Shown here piece by piece: positions 34,412-42,897 of a DNA stretch of 64,000 nucleotides. Numbering within the stretch: position 1 is the stretch's first letter; every line of letters begins with the position of its first letter. The translations under genes were made by a program, and so were the position numbers. The notes beneath the pieces are model-generated. The model did not search any database. It was given only the letters and a program-made list of their open reading frames with translations, and had not been told where the DNA came from. Origin of the DNA: RPQJ01 sp963707145 (GTDB lineage: Bacteria > Pseudomonadota > Gammaproteobacteria > Steroidobacterales > Steroidobacteraceae). The DNA is taken from assembly GCA_963707145.1 (NCBI GenBank), contig CAVPOQ010000008.1, positions 620,001-684,000 of the forward strand, in the 5' to 3' direction.

Positions 34412-36829
34412 TCATGGTCGCCAGACGATCGCCAGCTCGTCCACCGCAAGGTCGGCCTTGCGCGGCTTCACCGGGAGCCGCTCGAGCTGGATCGACTGCG
34501 GGTCGAGTCCGGACTCGAGCTGCGCGGTCTCGGTCTCGAGTTCCATCTCGAGTGCCGCGAGCTGCTCGCGCAGCGCTCGCTCGTCGGCCTCGGCGTGCGC
34601 CACGTCGGCGCGCTCCTTGCCGACGCGGCCCACGGTGCGCGCGGCGGTGGAGGCCTTGCTTATCGAGCTGCCGCGGCGCCCGCCGCCGAACAGCGCGCCG
34701 AGCAGGCTCCCGCCCACCGACAGCGCCGAGGACAGCGTCTGGCTGCTCGCCTGCGCCTTTTCTCGCTCGACCTTCTGGGCGGCGCGGCGCGCCCGATCCT
34801 CGAGGGTGCCGAGCCGCGATGCATACTTCTTCCTCAGCGCGTCCACCTCGGCGTCGCGCTTCTCACGCAGCGTGAGCGCGAGGCGGGCGCGGAACTCGCC
34901 CTCGCTCATGCCGGGAGCGGCCGTGGTCTTGAGCGCCTGGCACCGGAGCAACTCGAGCGCGTCGCTGCGGTAGACGTGGTCCTCGAGCGCGGCGGCCCAG
35001 CGCTTGTATTCGCGAGCGGAGAGCGCGGCTGCGGGCGCGTCGCCGAAGGTCGCGCCCGCGGCCGGTTCGGAAACGAACTGCGGGCCGGGCTCGGCGACGA
35101 TCTCCGCCTGCGACCAGTCCGGGCCATCGGCCGTGAGCGGCGCCAGGTACCAGCGCGTCTGCCAGGTGTCGAGGCCCGCCTTCGAGTCCACGTAATGGGC
35201 GCGGACCCGAGCGCCCAGGCGCGCCACGTAGTGCGGCGGCGTGGAGGCGTTGCTCGATACCAGGAAGCGCTCGGCGACCCCGTGCTGGACGACGGGTCGG
35301 GTGCCCGTCGTCGGGCCAGGTGCACGGGCGGAGGTCGACGCGGACTGGCGCGTGGACTCGGAGTCGGCGGCCGGCGCCGCGCCAATTGCCGTCGAGAGGA
35401 CGGTGGCGGGGCCCGGCCTGTCCGTCGCCGGTGTCAGCCGCCCGATCTCCGCGAGCGTCAGCGGTCCGCGCAGGTAGGAGAGCGCCCAGCGCGTGCGGAA
35501 CAGCACCGGCGCGTCGTCGTGCACGTTGCGCATCAGGAAGGTGCGCTGCGTGAGGTTCGACATCAGCGACTCGAAGCCGGCGCGGTCGAGTCCGCCGGCG
35601 ACCGCACTGCCCATCAGCCCATCGATCACGCGCGCCTGGTCGCGCTCGGTCTGCAGCCGGCCGATGAACCACGTGCCGGCGTTGCCGAGGCCCTTGTAGT
35701 CGAGGTCCACCGGGTTCTGCGTGGCGAGCACCACGCCGACGCCGAAGGCGCGCGCCTGCTTCATGAGTGTCAGCAGCGGCAGCTTCGACGGCGGCATCGC
35801 CGAGGGCGGGAAGAACCCGAACACCTCGTCCATGTAGAGCAGCGCGCGCAGGCTCGTCGTGCCCGGCTGGCGGCGCATCCACGCGACCACCTCGTTCGCG
35901 ATCAGCGTGACGACGAACATGCGCTCGGCGTCGTTCAGGTGCGCGATGGAGATGATCGCGATGCGCGGCTTGCCTTCGGCCGTGTAGAGCAGCCGCTGCA
36001 CGTCGAGCGGCTCGCCCGCGAGCCAGGCCTCGAAGCCCGGGGCCGCGAGCAGTCCGTTGATGCGCAGCGCGAGCTCGGTGCGGTCTTTCGCCGGGTAGAA
36101 GCTCTCGAGGTCGAACACGCCGACCTTGTCGAACGGCGGCTTCTGCACGGCCTGGATGATGGCGGCGAGGTCCGGACTCTGGCCCTTGCGCCATGCCGCA
36201 TCGAGGATGGCCGAGAGCAGGATGTGCTCGCGGCTCCGGATCGGGTCGGCCTCGATGCCGAGCAGCGCGAGCAGGCCCGCCACCGAGGACCCGATGCGTT
36301 CCTTGAGCGCGGTCGCGTCGGCGAGCGTCTCGGCGGCAGGCGCGGCAAACGAGCGCAGCACCGACAGCGGCCGCCCCGCCTCCGAGCCCGGCGTGTAGAT
36401 GGCGACCTCGGCGGCGGCGCGCAGGCGGGCGATGCGCTCGCCGTCCTGGTTCCACTCGGCGAGGCCCTTGCGCCACGACTCCGCGGTGTCCGCCGCGAAC
36501 TCGTCGGGCGACCGGCCCTTGCGCGCGGCCTCGCCCTCGTCCACCCACGGACGGAAGTCCGCGGGCTTCAGGTCGGGAAACGTGAGCAGCAGGTTGCCGA
36601 TGTCGCCCTTCGGGTCGATCGCGATCGCCGGCACGCCGTCGATGGCGGCTTCCTCCAGCAGTGACAGGCACAGGCCCGTCTTGCCGCTGCCGGTCATGCC
36701 GATGCAGACCGCGTGGGTGGTGAGGTCGCGCGAGTCGTAGAGCAGCTCGTCGCCGAGCCGATCGGACTTCGGGTCGTACTCGCGGCCAAGGTAGAAGACG
36801 CCGAGGCGTTCGTAGGAAGGAAGGGTCAT
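34412..36829 (-). CDS. HerA/VirB4-like P-loop ATPase (DUF87-type)
   Basis: The 805-residue protein has a Walker A motif, GMTGSGKTG, at about residue 44, a following IDPKGDIGNLL, and a Walker B ALLYMDEVFGF at about residue 331. An ATQNPVDLDYKGLGNAGTW sensor region (about 370) is typical of HerA/DUF87 helicase-like ATPases. The C-terminal part (about 630-770) is a charged coiled coil. These proteins translocate DNA or substrates; no nuclease partner such as NurA is adjacent, so the job is unknown. Confidence 0.8.
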   Translation of the reverse strand: MTLPSYERLGVFYLGREYDPKSDRLGDELLYDSRDLTTHAVCIGMTGSGKTGLCLSLLEEAAIDGVPAIAIDPKGDIGNLLLTFPDLKPADFRPWVDEGEAARKGRSPDEFAADTAESWRKGLAEWNQDGERIARLRAAAEVAIYTPGSEAGRPLSVLRSFAAPAAETLADATALKERIGSSVAGLLALLGIEADPIRSREHILLSAILDAAWRKGQSPDLAAIIQAVQKPPFDKVGVFDLESFYPAKDRTELALRINGLLAAPGFEAWLAGEPLDVQRLLYTAEGKPRIAIISIAHLNDAERMFVVTLIANEVVAWMRRQPGTTSLRALLYMDEVFGFFPPSAMPPSKLPLLTLMKQARAFGVGVVLATQNPVDLDYKGLGNAGTWFIGRLQTERDQARVIDGLMGSAVAGGLDRAGFESLMSNLTQRTFLMRNVHDDAPVLFRTRWALSYLRGPLTLAEIGRLTPATDRPGPATVLSTAIGAAPAADSESTRQSASTSARAPGPTTGTRPVVQHGVAERFLVSSNASTPPHYVARLGARVRAHYVDSKAGLDTWQTRWYLAPLTADGPDWSQAEIVAEPGPQFVSEPAAGATFGDAPAAALSAREYKRWAAALEDHVYRSDALELLRCQALKTTAAPGMSEGEFRARLALTLREKRDAEVDALRKKYASRLGTLEDRARRAAQKVEREKAQASSQTLSSALSVGGSLLGALFGGGRRGSSISKASTAARTVGRVGKERADVAHAEADERALREQLAALEMELETETAQLESGLDPQSIQLERLPVKPRKADLAVDELAIVWRP

Positions 36830-37028
36830 GGGTGGATCGGCTGGCGTGCCCGGTGAGTCGACAACGACGTCAGGATAGCGGAACTCGGCCTCCGCCGACG
36901 GCGTGCCGGGCGACGCTCCCGCACGCCTCGACGGGCTCGCGAGGTATCATCGCGAGGCCCTGACGGCCGCCCTGTCGCCCGACAGTCGTCCGATGAATGG
37001 GCCGCGCCAAACCTCTCTGTCGGAGCGC

Positions 37029-38519
37029 ATGACGATGCTGATGAACGACGTTGTGGATCGATTCGCGCTCATGCTGATGGTCGCCATGTCCCTTTCGGCA
37101 TGCGGCCAGAAGGCAGCGCCACCGTCCGGCGGCACGACGCAGGCCGAGGTGCAGGCCGGGGCAGCCGCCGACGCGACCGCTGCGGACGCGGCCAGGGAGC
37201 AGGAAGCGCTCGAGGCCGGCGTCGAAGCGGTCGCCTACGGTCTACCGCTGGTCATCATGGACGCCACCCGCAAGAAGATCTCCAACGTGGCGATCGCCGG
37301 ACCCTCAGCGGCCCCCATCAACCAGTTCGCGAACATGCCGCAGTTCCCGGACGCATCGTTCAGGGACGTGGTGCGCGCCAACGTCGACACGCTCTACTCG
37401 TCGGCGTGGCTCGACCTGTCCAGCGAACCGATCGTGCTGTCGGTGCCCGACACCAAGGGCCGCTATTACCTGATGCCGATGCTCGATGCGTGGACCAACA
37501 TCTTCGCCTCGCCCGGCAAGCGCACGACCGGCACCAAGGCGGGACACTTTGCCGTCACCGGCCCGGGCTGGACCGGCACCCTGCCCGACGGCGTGCAACA
37601 GCTGAAGTCGCCCACCAACATGGTCTGGATCATCGGGCGCACCCAGACCAACGGCCCCGACGACTACGCCGCCGTCCAGGCGATCCAGAAGCAGTACCGG
37701 CTGACGCCGCTGTCCGCGTTCGGCAAGCCCTACACGCCGCCCGCAGGGGTGGTGGACCCGGCCGTCGACATGACTCTGGCGCCGGTGAAAGCGGTGGCCG
37801 GGATGAGTACCGCGACGTTCTTCACGACGCTGGCTGCGCTGATGAAGGACAACCCGCCGCCCGCCGCGGACGCGCCAATGCTGGCCAAGCTTGCGAAGAT
37901 CGGCATCGTGCCGGGCGAGCCGTTCGACCCGGCCAGGCTCGACCCGGCCGTGGTGAAAGGATTGGAGAAGGCGCTGCCGGTCGCAATGGAAAAGCTGACG
38001 GCTGCCTCGAAGGAGACCGGTGCACCGGTCAACGGCTGGCGGGTGCCGTCGATGAAGCTCGGCGATTTCGGCACGGACTACGGCACGCGGGCGGTCGTCG
38101 CGCTGGTGGGTCTCGGCGCGAATCTGGCCGCGGACGCCGTCTATCCGTCGGCCTTCGTCGACGGCGAAGGCACGACGTTGAACGGCGCCAATCGCTACGT
38201 CCTGCATTTCGAAAAGGGCCAGGAGCCGCCGGTCCAGGCGTTCTGGTCGGTGACGATGTACGACCCCGACTCCTTCTTCGTGGCCAACCCGATCAACCGA
38301 TACGCCGTGAGCAGCTGGATGCCGTTCAAGCGCAATGCCGACGGCTCGCTCGACCTCTACATCCAGAACGCCTCGCCCGGCACCGACAAGGAGGCGAACT
38401 GGCTTCCCGCGCCCGCCGGCGAGTTCAACGTGACGATGCGCATGTACTGGCCGACCGAGACGCCTCCGTCGATCGTCGATGGGACGTGGAAGCCGCCTGC
38501 GCTCAGGAAAGTCCCTTGA
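37029..38519 (+). CDS. DUF1254/DUF1214 domain lipoprotein
   Basis: From the ATG at 37029 (GGAG five bases upstream) the protein has 496 residues. It starts with a lipoprotein signal sequence whose lipobox LSAC places the acylated Cys at about residue 25. The DUF1254 domain (VEAVAYGLPLVIMDATRKK, then RANVDTLYSSAWLDLS) is followed by DUF1214 (VLHFEKGQEPPVQAFWSVTMYD). Function of the family is unknown. It appears to stand alone. Confidence 0.85.
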   Translation: MTMLMNDVVDRFALMLMVAMSLSACGQKAAPPSGGTTQAEVQAGAAADATAADAAREQEALEAGVEAVAYGLPLVIMDATRKKISNVAIAGPSAAPINQFANMPQFPDASFRDVVRANVDTLYSSAWLDLSSEPIVLSVPDTKGRYYLMPMLDAWTNIFASPGKRTTGTKAGHFAVTGPGWTGTLPDGVQQLKSPTNMVWIIGRTQTNGPDDYAAVQAIQKQYRLTPLSAFGKPYTPPAGVVDPAVDMTLAPVKAVAGMSTATFFTTLAALMKDNPPPAADAPMLAKLAKIGIVPGEPFDPARLDPAVVKGLEKALPVAMEKLTAASKETGAPVNGWRVPSMKLGDFGTDYGTRAVVALVGLGANLAADAVYPSAFVDGEGTTLNGANRYVLHFEKGQEPPVQAFWSVTMYDPDSFFVANPINRYAVSSWMPFKRNADGSLDLYIQNASPGTDKEANWLPAPAGEFNVTMRMYWPTETPPSIVDGTWKPPALRKVP

Positions 38520-38543
38520 GGCCAGCAGCGGCGTGACGGTCGG

Positions 38544-39329
38544 CTACCCGAGCAGCCGTTCCCGCAGCCGCTCGACCCGCGCCGCATCCAGACCCGCGGC
38601 CACTTCGAGATACCGCCCGATCGACCCGCAGTCCTGCCGCGCGGCCGCGAGGGCCGCATCGAGATACACCTCCCGCACGTCGAGCACCGTGTCCACCGCG
38701 AGTGGCAGCTCCGGCAGCGGGATGAAGCGCCCGAGCCGTGCCTCGAGCGTCGGTCGATGCGACGCCGCGCCCGGCCAGTGCCGTGAGCGCAGGTAGTCCT
38801 CGCGGATCAAGTCCTCCGGCACGTCGAGCGCATGGAGCAGCATCGCCACCACGAAGCCGGTGCGATCCTTGCCGGCGGAACAATGCACGAGCATCGGCGC
38901 GCCGCCGGCCAGCAGACGATCGACGACCCTGGTGAGCGTCATGCCCATGTAGCTCGGGAAGCGGCGGTAGATCTCGATCATCACACGCTCTGCGCCGCGT
39001 GCGGTCGGATCCTCGAGCATCAGGCGCGCAAGCGCGGGGTCGGCACGCAGGTCGTTGTTCACCTCGCAATTGAGCTGGTGGGCACCGAATCCGTGGGGCA
39101 CCCGGTTCGGATGCTCGACGCGCTCCGCCTCGCTGCGCAGGTCGCAGATGGTCGCGAGGCCGGCACGCGCAAGCTCGTCCCAGTCCCGTTCGCTCAGTCC
39201 GGCCAGGCGGTCAGCACGCATCAGCGCGTGAGCGCGGATCCGGCGGCCGTCGGCCGCGGGCAGTCCGCCGAGGCTGCGGAAGTTGGTGGCGCCCGAGAGC
39301 GCGAGCGAAGGGTCGGCTTCGTCCTGCAT
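38544..39329 (-). CDS. Tyrosine-protein phosphatase (dual-specificity/MptpB-like)
   Basis: The 261-residue protein has a complete P-loop, HCSAGKDRTG (CX5R), at about residue 160. The N-terminal NFRSLGGLP and RADRLAGLSERDW are typical of the bacterial MptpB-like tyrosine phosphatase family. It should remove phosphate from phosphotyrosine or phosphoinositide. The ATG at 39329 follows a CCGGAG site; no signal sequence is seen, so it is cytoplasmic or secreted by a non-Sec path. Confidence 0.85.
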   Translation of the reverse strand: MQDEADPSLALSGATNFRSLGGLPAADGRRIRAHALMRADRLAGLSERDWDELARAGLATICDLRSEAERVEHPNRVPHGFGAHQLNCEVNNDLRADPALARLMLEDPTARGAERVMIEIYRRFPSYMGMTLTRVVDRLLAGGAPMLVHCSAGKDRTGFVVAMLLHALDVPEDLIREDYLRSRHWPGAASHRPTLEARLGRFIPLPELPLAVDTVLDVREVYLDAALAAARQDCGSIGRYLEVAAGLDAARVERLRERLLG

Positions 39330-39468
39330 GATTCTCCGGAATCCGGCGGGATCTGCGTGCGCGGTTCGCAGGTCCCGCGATATCACCGAAATGTCACCGG
39401 GCCGCGACTGACCCGGCGACCGGCCGCGCCTAGGATGCCAGTATCCACGGATCGAAGTCGCCCGGAAC

Positions 39469-41199
39469 ATGTCGATCACACTCGACCAGGTGACGAAGCG
39501 GTACCAGTCGGTGCCGGTCGTCAACGACGTCTCCCTCAGCATCCCGACGGGCGAATTCCTCGTCCTGCTGGGCCCGAGCGGCAGCGGCAAGAGCACGCTG
39601 CTGCGCGCCATCGCGGGGCTCACCGAGATCGACCACGGCCGTGTCTCGCTGCACGGCCGCGACGTCACCGGCGTCTCGGCGCGCGACCGCGAGGTCGGCT
39701 TCGTGTTCCAGCACTATGCGCTCTTCAAGCACATGAGCGTGGCGGGCAACATCGAGTTCGCGCTGCAGGTGCGCGGCGTGCGTGCGGCCGAGCGTCGTGC
39801 ACGCCGCAAGGAACTGCTCAGGCTCGTGGCACTCGAGGGCATGGACGAGCGCCTCCCGGCCGAACTCTCGGGCGGCCAGCAGCAGCGCGTCGCGGTGGCG
39901 CGCGCGCTCGCGCATCGGCCGCAGGTACTGCTCATGGACGAGCCTTTCGGCGCGCTCGACGCCAAGATCCGCGAGGAGCTGCGCCGCACGATCCGCCAGA
40001 TCCAGCGCGAGCTCGGCATCGCGACCATCCTCGTGACGCACGACCAGGAGGAGGCGTTCGCGCTCGGCGACCGCATCGGCGTGATGCACCAGGGCCGCCT
40101 GCTCGAGTGCGCCGCGCCCGACGAACTCTACACGCGCCCGGCGACGCGCTTCGTCGCCACCTTCCTCGGCGCCGCCAACCTGCTGCTCGGCTACCGCACG
40201 CCGGAGGGCGTCCGCTTCGCGCCCCCGACGCGGCGCGAGACCCCGCCGCGCGAGGTCGTGTCGGTGCTGCGGCCCGAGGAGGTCGAGCTCGCGGCGGGTG
40301 CCACGGACGTGAAGTCGAACTTCCTGGGCTACGGCACGATCGAGGAGTTGCTGTTCGGCGGCTCGATCGAGCGCCTGCGGGTGCGCATGCCGCAGGACGG
40401 GCCGGTCCCGGTGGCACCCGGCCGCGACGATGCCGGCGGCGCCCTCCTCGAGGTGTCTCGCACGCTGCCCGAGCAGCGCGCATTCCCGGCAGGCGTGGGC
40501 CAGCGCGTGGCACTCGGTGCGCGCCGGATCCACGTGCTGCCGACGCCGATTTCGAGCTTCACGGTCGTCGCCGCCGACGAGCACCGTGCCGCGGCATTGC
40601 GCGACGCGCCGCTGCTCGCGACGCTCGCGGCGCGCATGCAGACGCGCGTCGCCACACGGCTCGACCGCGGCGACACCGCGCCGCCCGGCATGCCGGTCGT
40701 CGAGACGGGCCCGGGCAGCGCCGAGAACGTCGCGTGGTTGCTGCGCCACGGTGCCGTGCAGATCCTCTGCCTGCCGCCGGCGGCAGCGGTGCCCGGCCAC
40801 GTCGTCATCCACACGCCCGACGCGGAGGCACGCGACGGAACCTTTGCGGTGGCCGCGAGCCTGCTGCGCCACGTGCCGGCCGAGTCGCTGTATCTCGCGA
40901 TCCATTCGCCCGGGATGCCGGAGAGCGAGCGCGGCTCGCAGCTGCGCGACCTGCTCGATGCGCGCTCCGCCGCCCTGACCCGGCACGGCCTCGACTTGCG
41001 CACCGAGGCGCGCTACGGGGAGGTCAACGGCGAGCTGCTGCGCGAACTCACGGCCCACGAGCCGGCGATGCTGGTGCTCGGCGTCGGTGAGCCCGGGACG
41101 TTCGAGGGCGTCCGCCTGACCGAGCTGCTGGAGGGCAATGTGCAGCGTCCGGTGCTGATCGTGCGGCCCGCCGACGCGGACGGCGACGGGAGCCGCTGA
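39469..41199 (+). CDS. cysA: Sulfate-type ABC transporter ATPase with C-terminal Usp-like domain
   Basis: The 576-residue protein is about 200 residues longer than a typical CysA. Residues 1-235 are an ABC ATPase with GPSGSGKST (Walker A), LSGGQQQRVAVARAL (signature) and LLMDEPFGALD (Walker B). A TOBE-like region follows (about 280-370). The last part (about 380-570) resembles a universal stress protein half-domain, ending in LVLGVGEPGTFEGVRL and RPVLIVRPA. It powers CysTW uptake of sulfate, thiosulfate or a similar oxyanion. The extension may regulate it. Confidence 0.82.
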   Translation: MSITLDQVTKRYQSVPVVNDVSLSIPTGEFLVLLGPSGSGKSTLLRAIAGLTEIDHGRVSLHGRDVTGVSARDREVGFVFQHYALFKHMSVAGNIEFALQVRGVRAAERRARRKELLRLVALEGMDERLPAELSGGQQQRVAVARALAHRPQVLLMDEPFGALDAKIREELRRTIRQIQRELGIATILVTHDQEEAFALGDRIGVMHQGRLLECAAPDELYTRPATRFVATFLGAANLLLGYRTPEGVRFAPPTRRETPPREVVSVLRPEEVELAAGATDVKSNFLGYGTIEELLFGGSIERLRVRMPQDGPVPVAPGRDDAGGALLEVSRTLPEQRAFPAGVGQRVALGARRIHVLPTPISSFTVVAADEHRAAALRDAPLLATLAARMQTRVATRLDRGDTAPPGMPVVETGPGSAENVAWLLRHGAVQILCLPPAAAVPGHVVIHTPDAEARDGTFAVAASLLRHVPAESLYLAIHSPGMPESERGSQLRDLLDARSAALTRHGLDLRTEARYGEVNGELLRELTAHEPAMLVLGVGEPGTFEGVRLTELLEGNVQRPVLIVRPADADGDGSR

Positions 41200-41200
41200 C

Positions 41201-42043
41201 GTGGCCGGATGGTTCCGCAAGCCGAGCGTGCTACCGGGCTTCGGGCTGACGCTCGGCTTCACCACGTTCTTTCTGAGCACGCTCGTGCTGCTGCCGCTCG
41301 CCGCGCTCGTGTTCAAGGCCTCGTCGCTCAGCTGGCAGGATCTGGTCCGGATCCTGCTCGACGAGCGCGCGGTCGCCTCCTACCGGCTCAGTTTCGGTGC
41401 CGCGTTCATCGCGGCGCTCGTCAATGCGGTGTTCGGATTCATCGTCGCGTGGTCGCTGGTGCGCTACGAGTTTCCCGGCCGCAAGCTGGTCGACGCCGTC
41501 ATCGACCTGCCGTTCGCGATGCCCACCGCGGTGTCGGGCATCGCGCTCGCGACGGTGTTCTCGCCGACCGGGTGGCTCGGACAAAAGCTCGAGATCGCCG
41601 GGGTGCAGGTGGCCTACACCTGGCTCGGCGTCGTCGTCGCGCTGATCCTGATCGGCCTGCCGTTCGTGGTGCGCTCGGTGCAGCCGGCGCTGGTCGAGGT
41701 GCAGCGCGACCTCGAGGACGCCGCCGAGACGCTGGGCGCGAACGCATGGCAGATCTTCCGCCGCATCGTGCTGCCGGCCGTGATGCCCGCGCTCGTCACC
41801 GGCTTCACCATGGCTTTCGCCCGCGGCATCGGCGAGTACGGCTCCGTGGTGTTCATCTCGGGCAACCTCCCGTACCGGACCGAGATCACGCCGCTGCTGA
41901 TCGTGATCAAGCTCGAGCAGTACGAGTACGACGCCGCGGCGGCGCTCGGCTTCTTCATGCTGGTAATGTCATTCGTGATGCTGTTCGCGATCAACCTCGT
42001 GCAGGCGTGGGGGCGGCGGCGGCAGGCCGCCGTGGGACGCTGA
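41201..42043 (+). CDS. cysT: Sulfate ABC transporter permease CysT
   Basis: The 280-residue protein has six transmembrane segments and a permease EAA loop (EDAAETLGANAWQIFRRIVLP at about residue 170). SGNLPYRTEITPLLI is typical of CysT/CysU. It begins one base after cysA and overlaps cysW by one base, so the three are one transcription unit. It forms half of the inner-membrane channel. Confidence 0.9.
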   Translation: MAGWFRKPSVLPGFGLTLGFTTFFLSTLVLLPLAALVFKASSLSWQDLVRILLDERAVASYRLSFGAAFIAALVNAVFGFIVAWSLVRYEFPGRKLVDAVIDLPFAMPTAVSGIALATVFSPTGWLGQKLEIAGVQVAYTWLGVVVALILIGLPFVVRSVQPALVEVQRDLEDAAETLGANAWQIFRRIVLPAVMPALVTGFTMAFARGIGEYGSVVFISGNLPYRTEITPLLIVIKLEQYEYDAAAALGFFMLVMSFVMLFAINLVQAWGRRRQAAVGR

Positions 42044-42894
42044 TGGCCGGCGCGGCGCCCCGGATCGAGGCGCGGCCGCTCACGCGCGGCGCCAGGATCA
42101 TGCGCGCGACGCTGATCGGCGTGTCGCTCGCCTTCCTCGGCCTGCTGCTCGCGGCGCCGCTCGGGGCAGTGCTGGCGCAGGCGCTCGAGAAGGGCTGGCA
42201 GGCCTACCTGCAGAGCTTCGGGGACCCCGACACGCTCGCCGCGATCCGGCTGACACTGCTCGTCGCGGCGATCGTCGTTCCCGTGAACACGATCTTCGGC
42301 ATCTGCGCCGCCTGGGCGATCGCCAAGTTCGAGTTCAAGGGCAAGAGCCTGCTGATCACGCTCATCGACCTGCCGTTCGCGGTCTCGCCGGTGATCGCGG
42401 GCCTGGTGTTCGTGCTGCTGTTCGGCGCGCACGGCTGGTTCGGCGAGTGGCTGCAGGAGCGCGACATCCAGGTGATCTTCGCCGTCCCGGGCATCGTGCT
42501 CGCGACCCTGTTCATTACCTTTCCCTACGTGGCGCGCGAACTGATCCCGCTGATGCAGCAGCAGGGCAGCGAGGAGGAGGAGGCCGCGATCACCCTGGGC
42601 GCGAGCGCCTGGGTGAGCTTCCTGCGCGTGACGCTGCCCAAGATCCGCTGGGGCCTGCTCTATGGGATCATCCTGTGCAACGCCCGCGCGATGGGCGAAT
42701 TCGGTGCCGTGTCGGTGGTGTCCGGCCACATCCGCGGCCTCACCAACACCATGCCGCTGCAGGTCGAGATCCTCTACAACGAGTACAACTTCGTGGCCGC
42801 GTTCGCGGTGGCCTCGCTGCTCGCGCTGCTCGCGATCCTGACCCTCGTCATCAAGACGCTCGTCGAGTGGCGCGCCGAGCGGCGGAGGGCCTGA
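42043..42894 (+). CDS. cysW: Sulfate ABC transporter permease CysW
   Basis: The 283-residue protein has the matching EAA loop (EEEEAAITLGASAWVSFLRVTLPK) and the CysW-specific NARAMGEFGAVSVVSGHIRG and QVEILYNEYNF. The ATG shares a base with the cysT stop (TGATG). A short N-terminal extension precedes the first helix. It pairs with CysT. Confidence 0.92.
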   Translation: MAGAAPRIEARPLTRGARIMRATLIGVSLAFLGLLLAAPLGAVLAQALEKGWQAYLQSFGDPDTLAAIRLTLLVAAIVVPVNTIFGICAAWAIAKFEFKGKSLLITLIDLPFAVSPVIAGLVFVLLFGAHGWFGEWLQERDIQVIFAVPGIVLATLFITFPYVARELIPLMQQQGSEEEEAAITLGASAWVSFLRVTLPKIRWGLLYGIILCNARAMGEFGAVSVVSGHIRGLTNTMPLQVEILYNEYNFVAAFAVASLLALLAILTLVIKTLVEWRAERRRA

Positions 42895-42897
42895 GCG

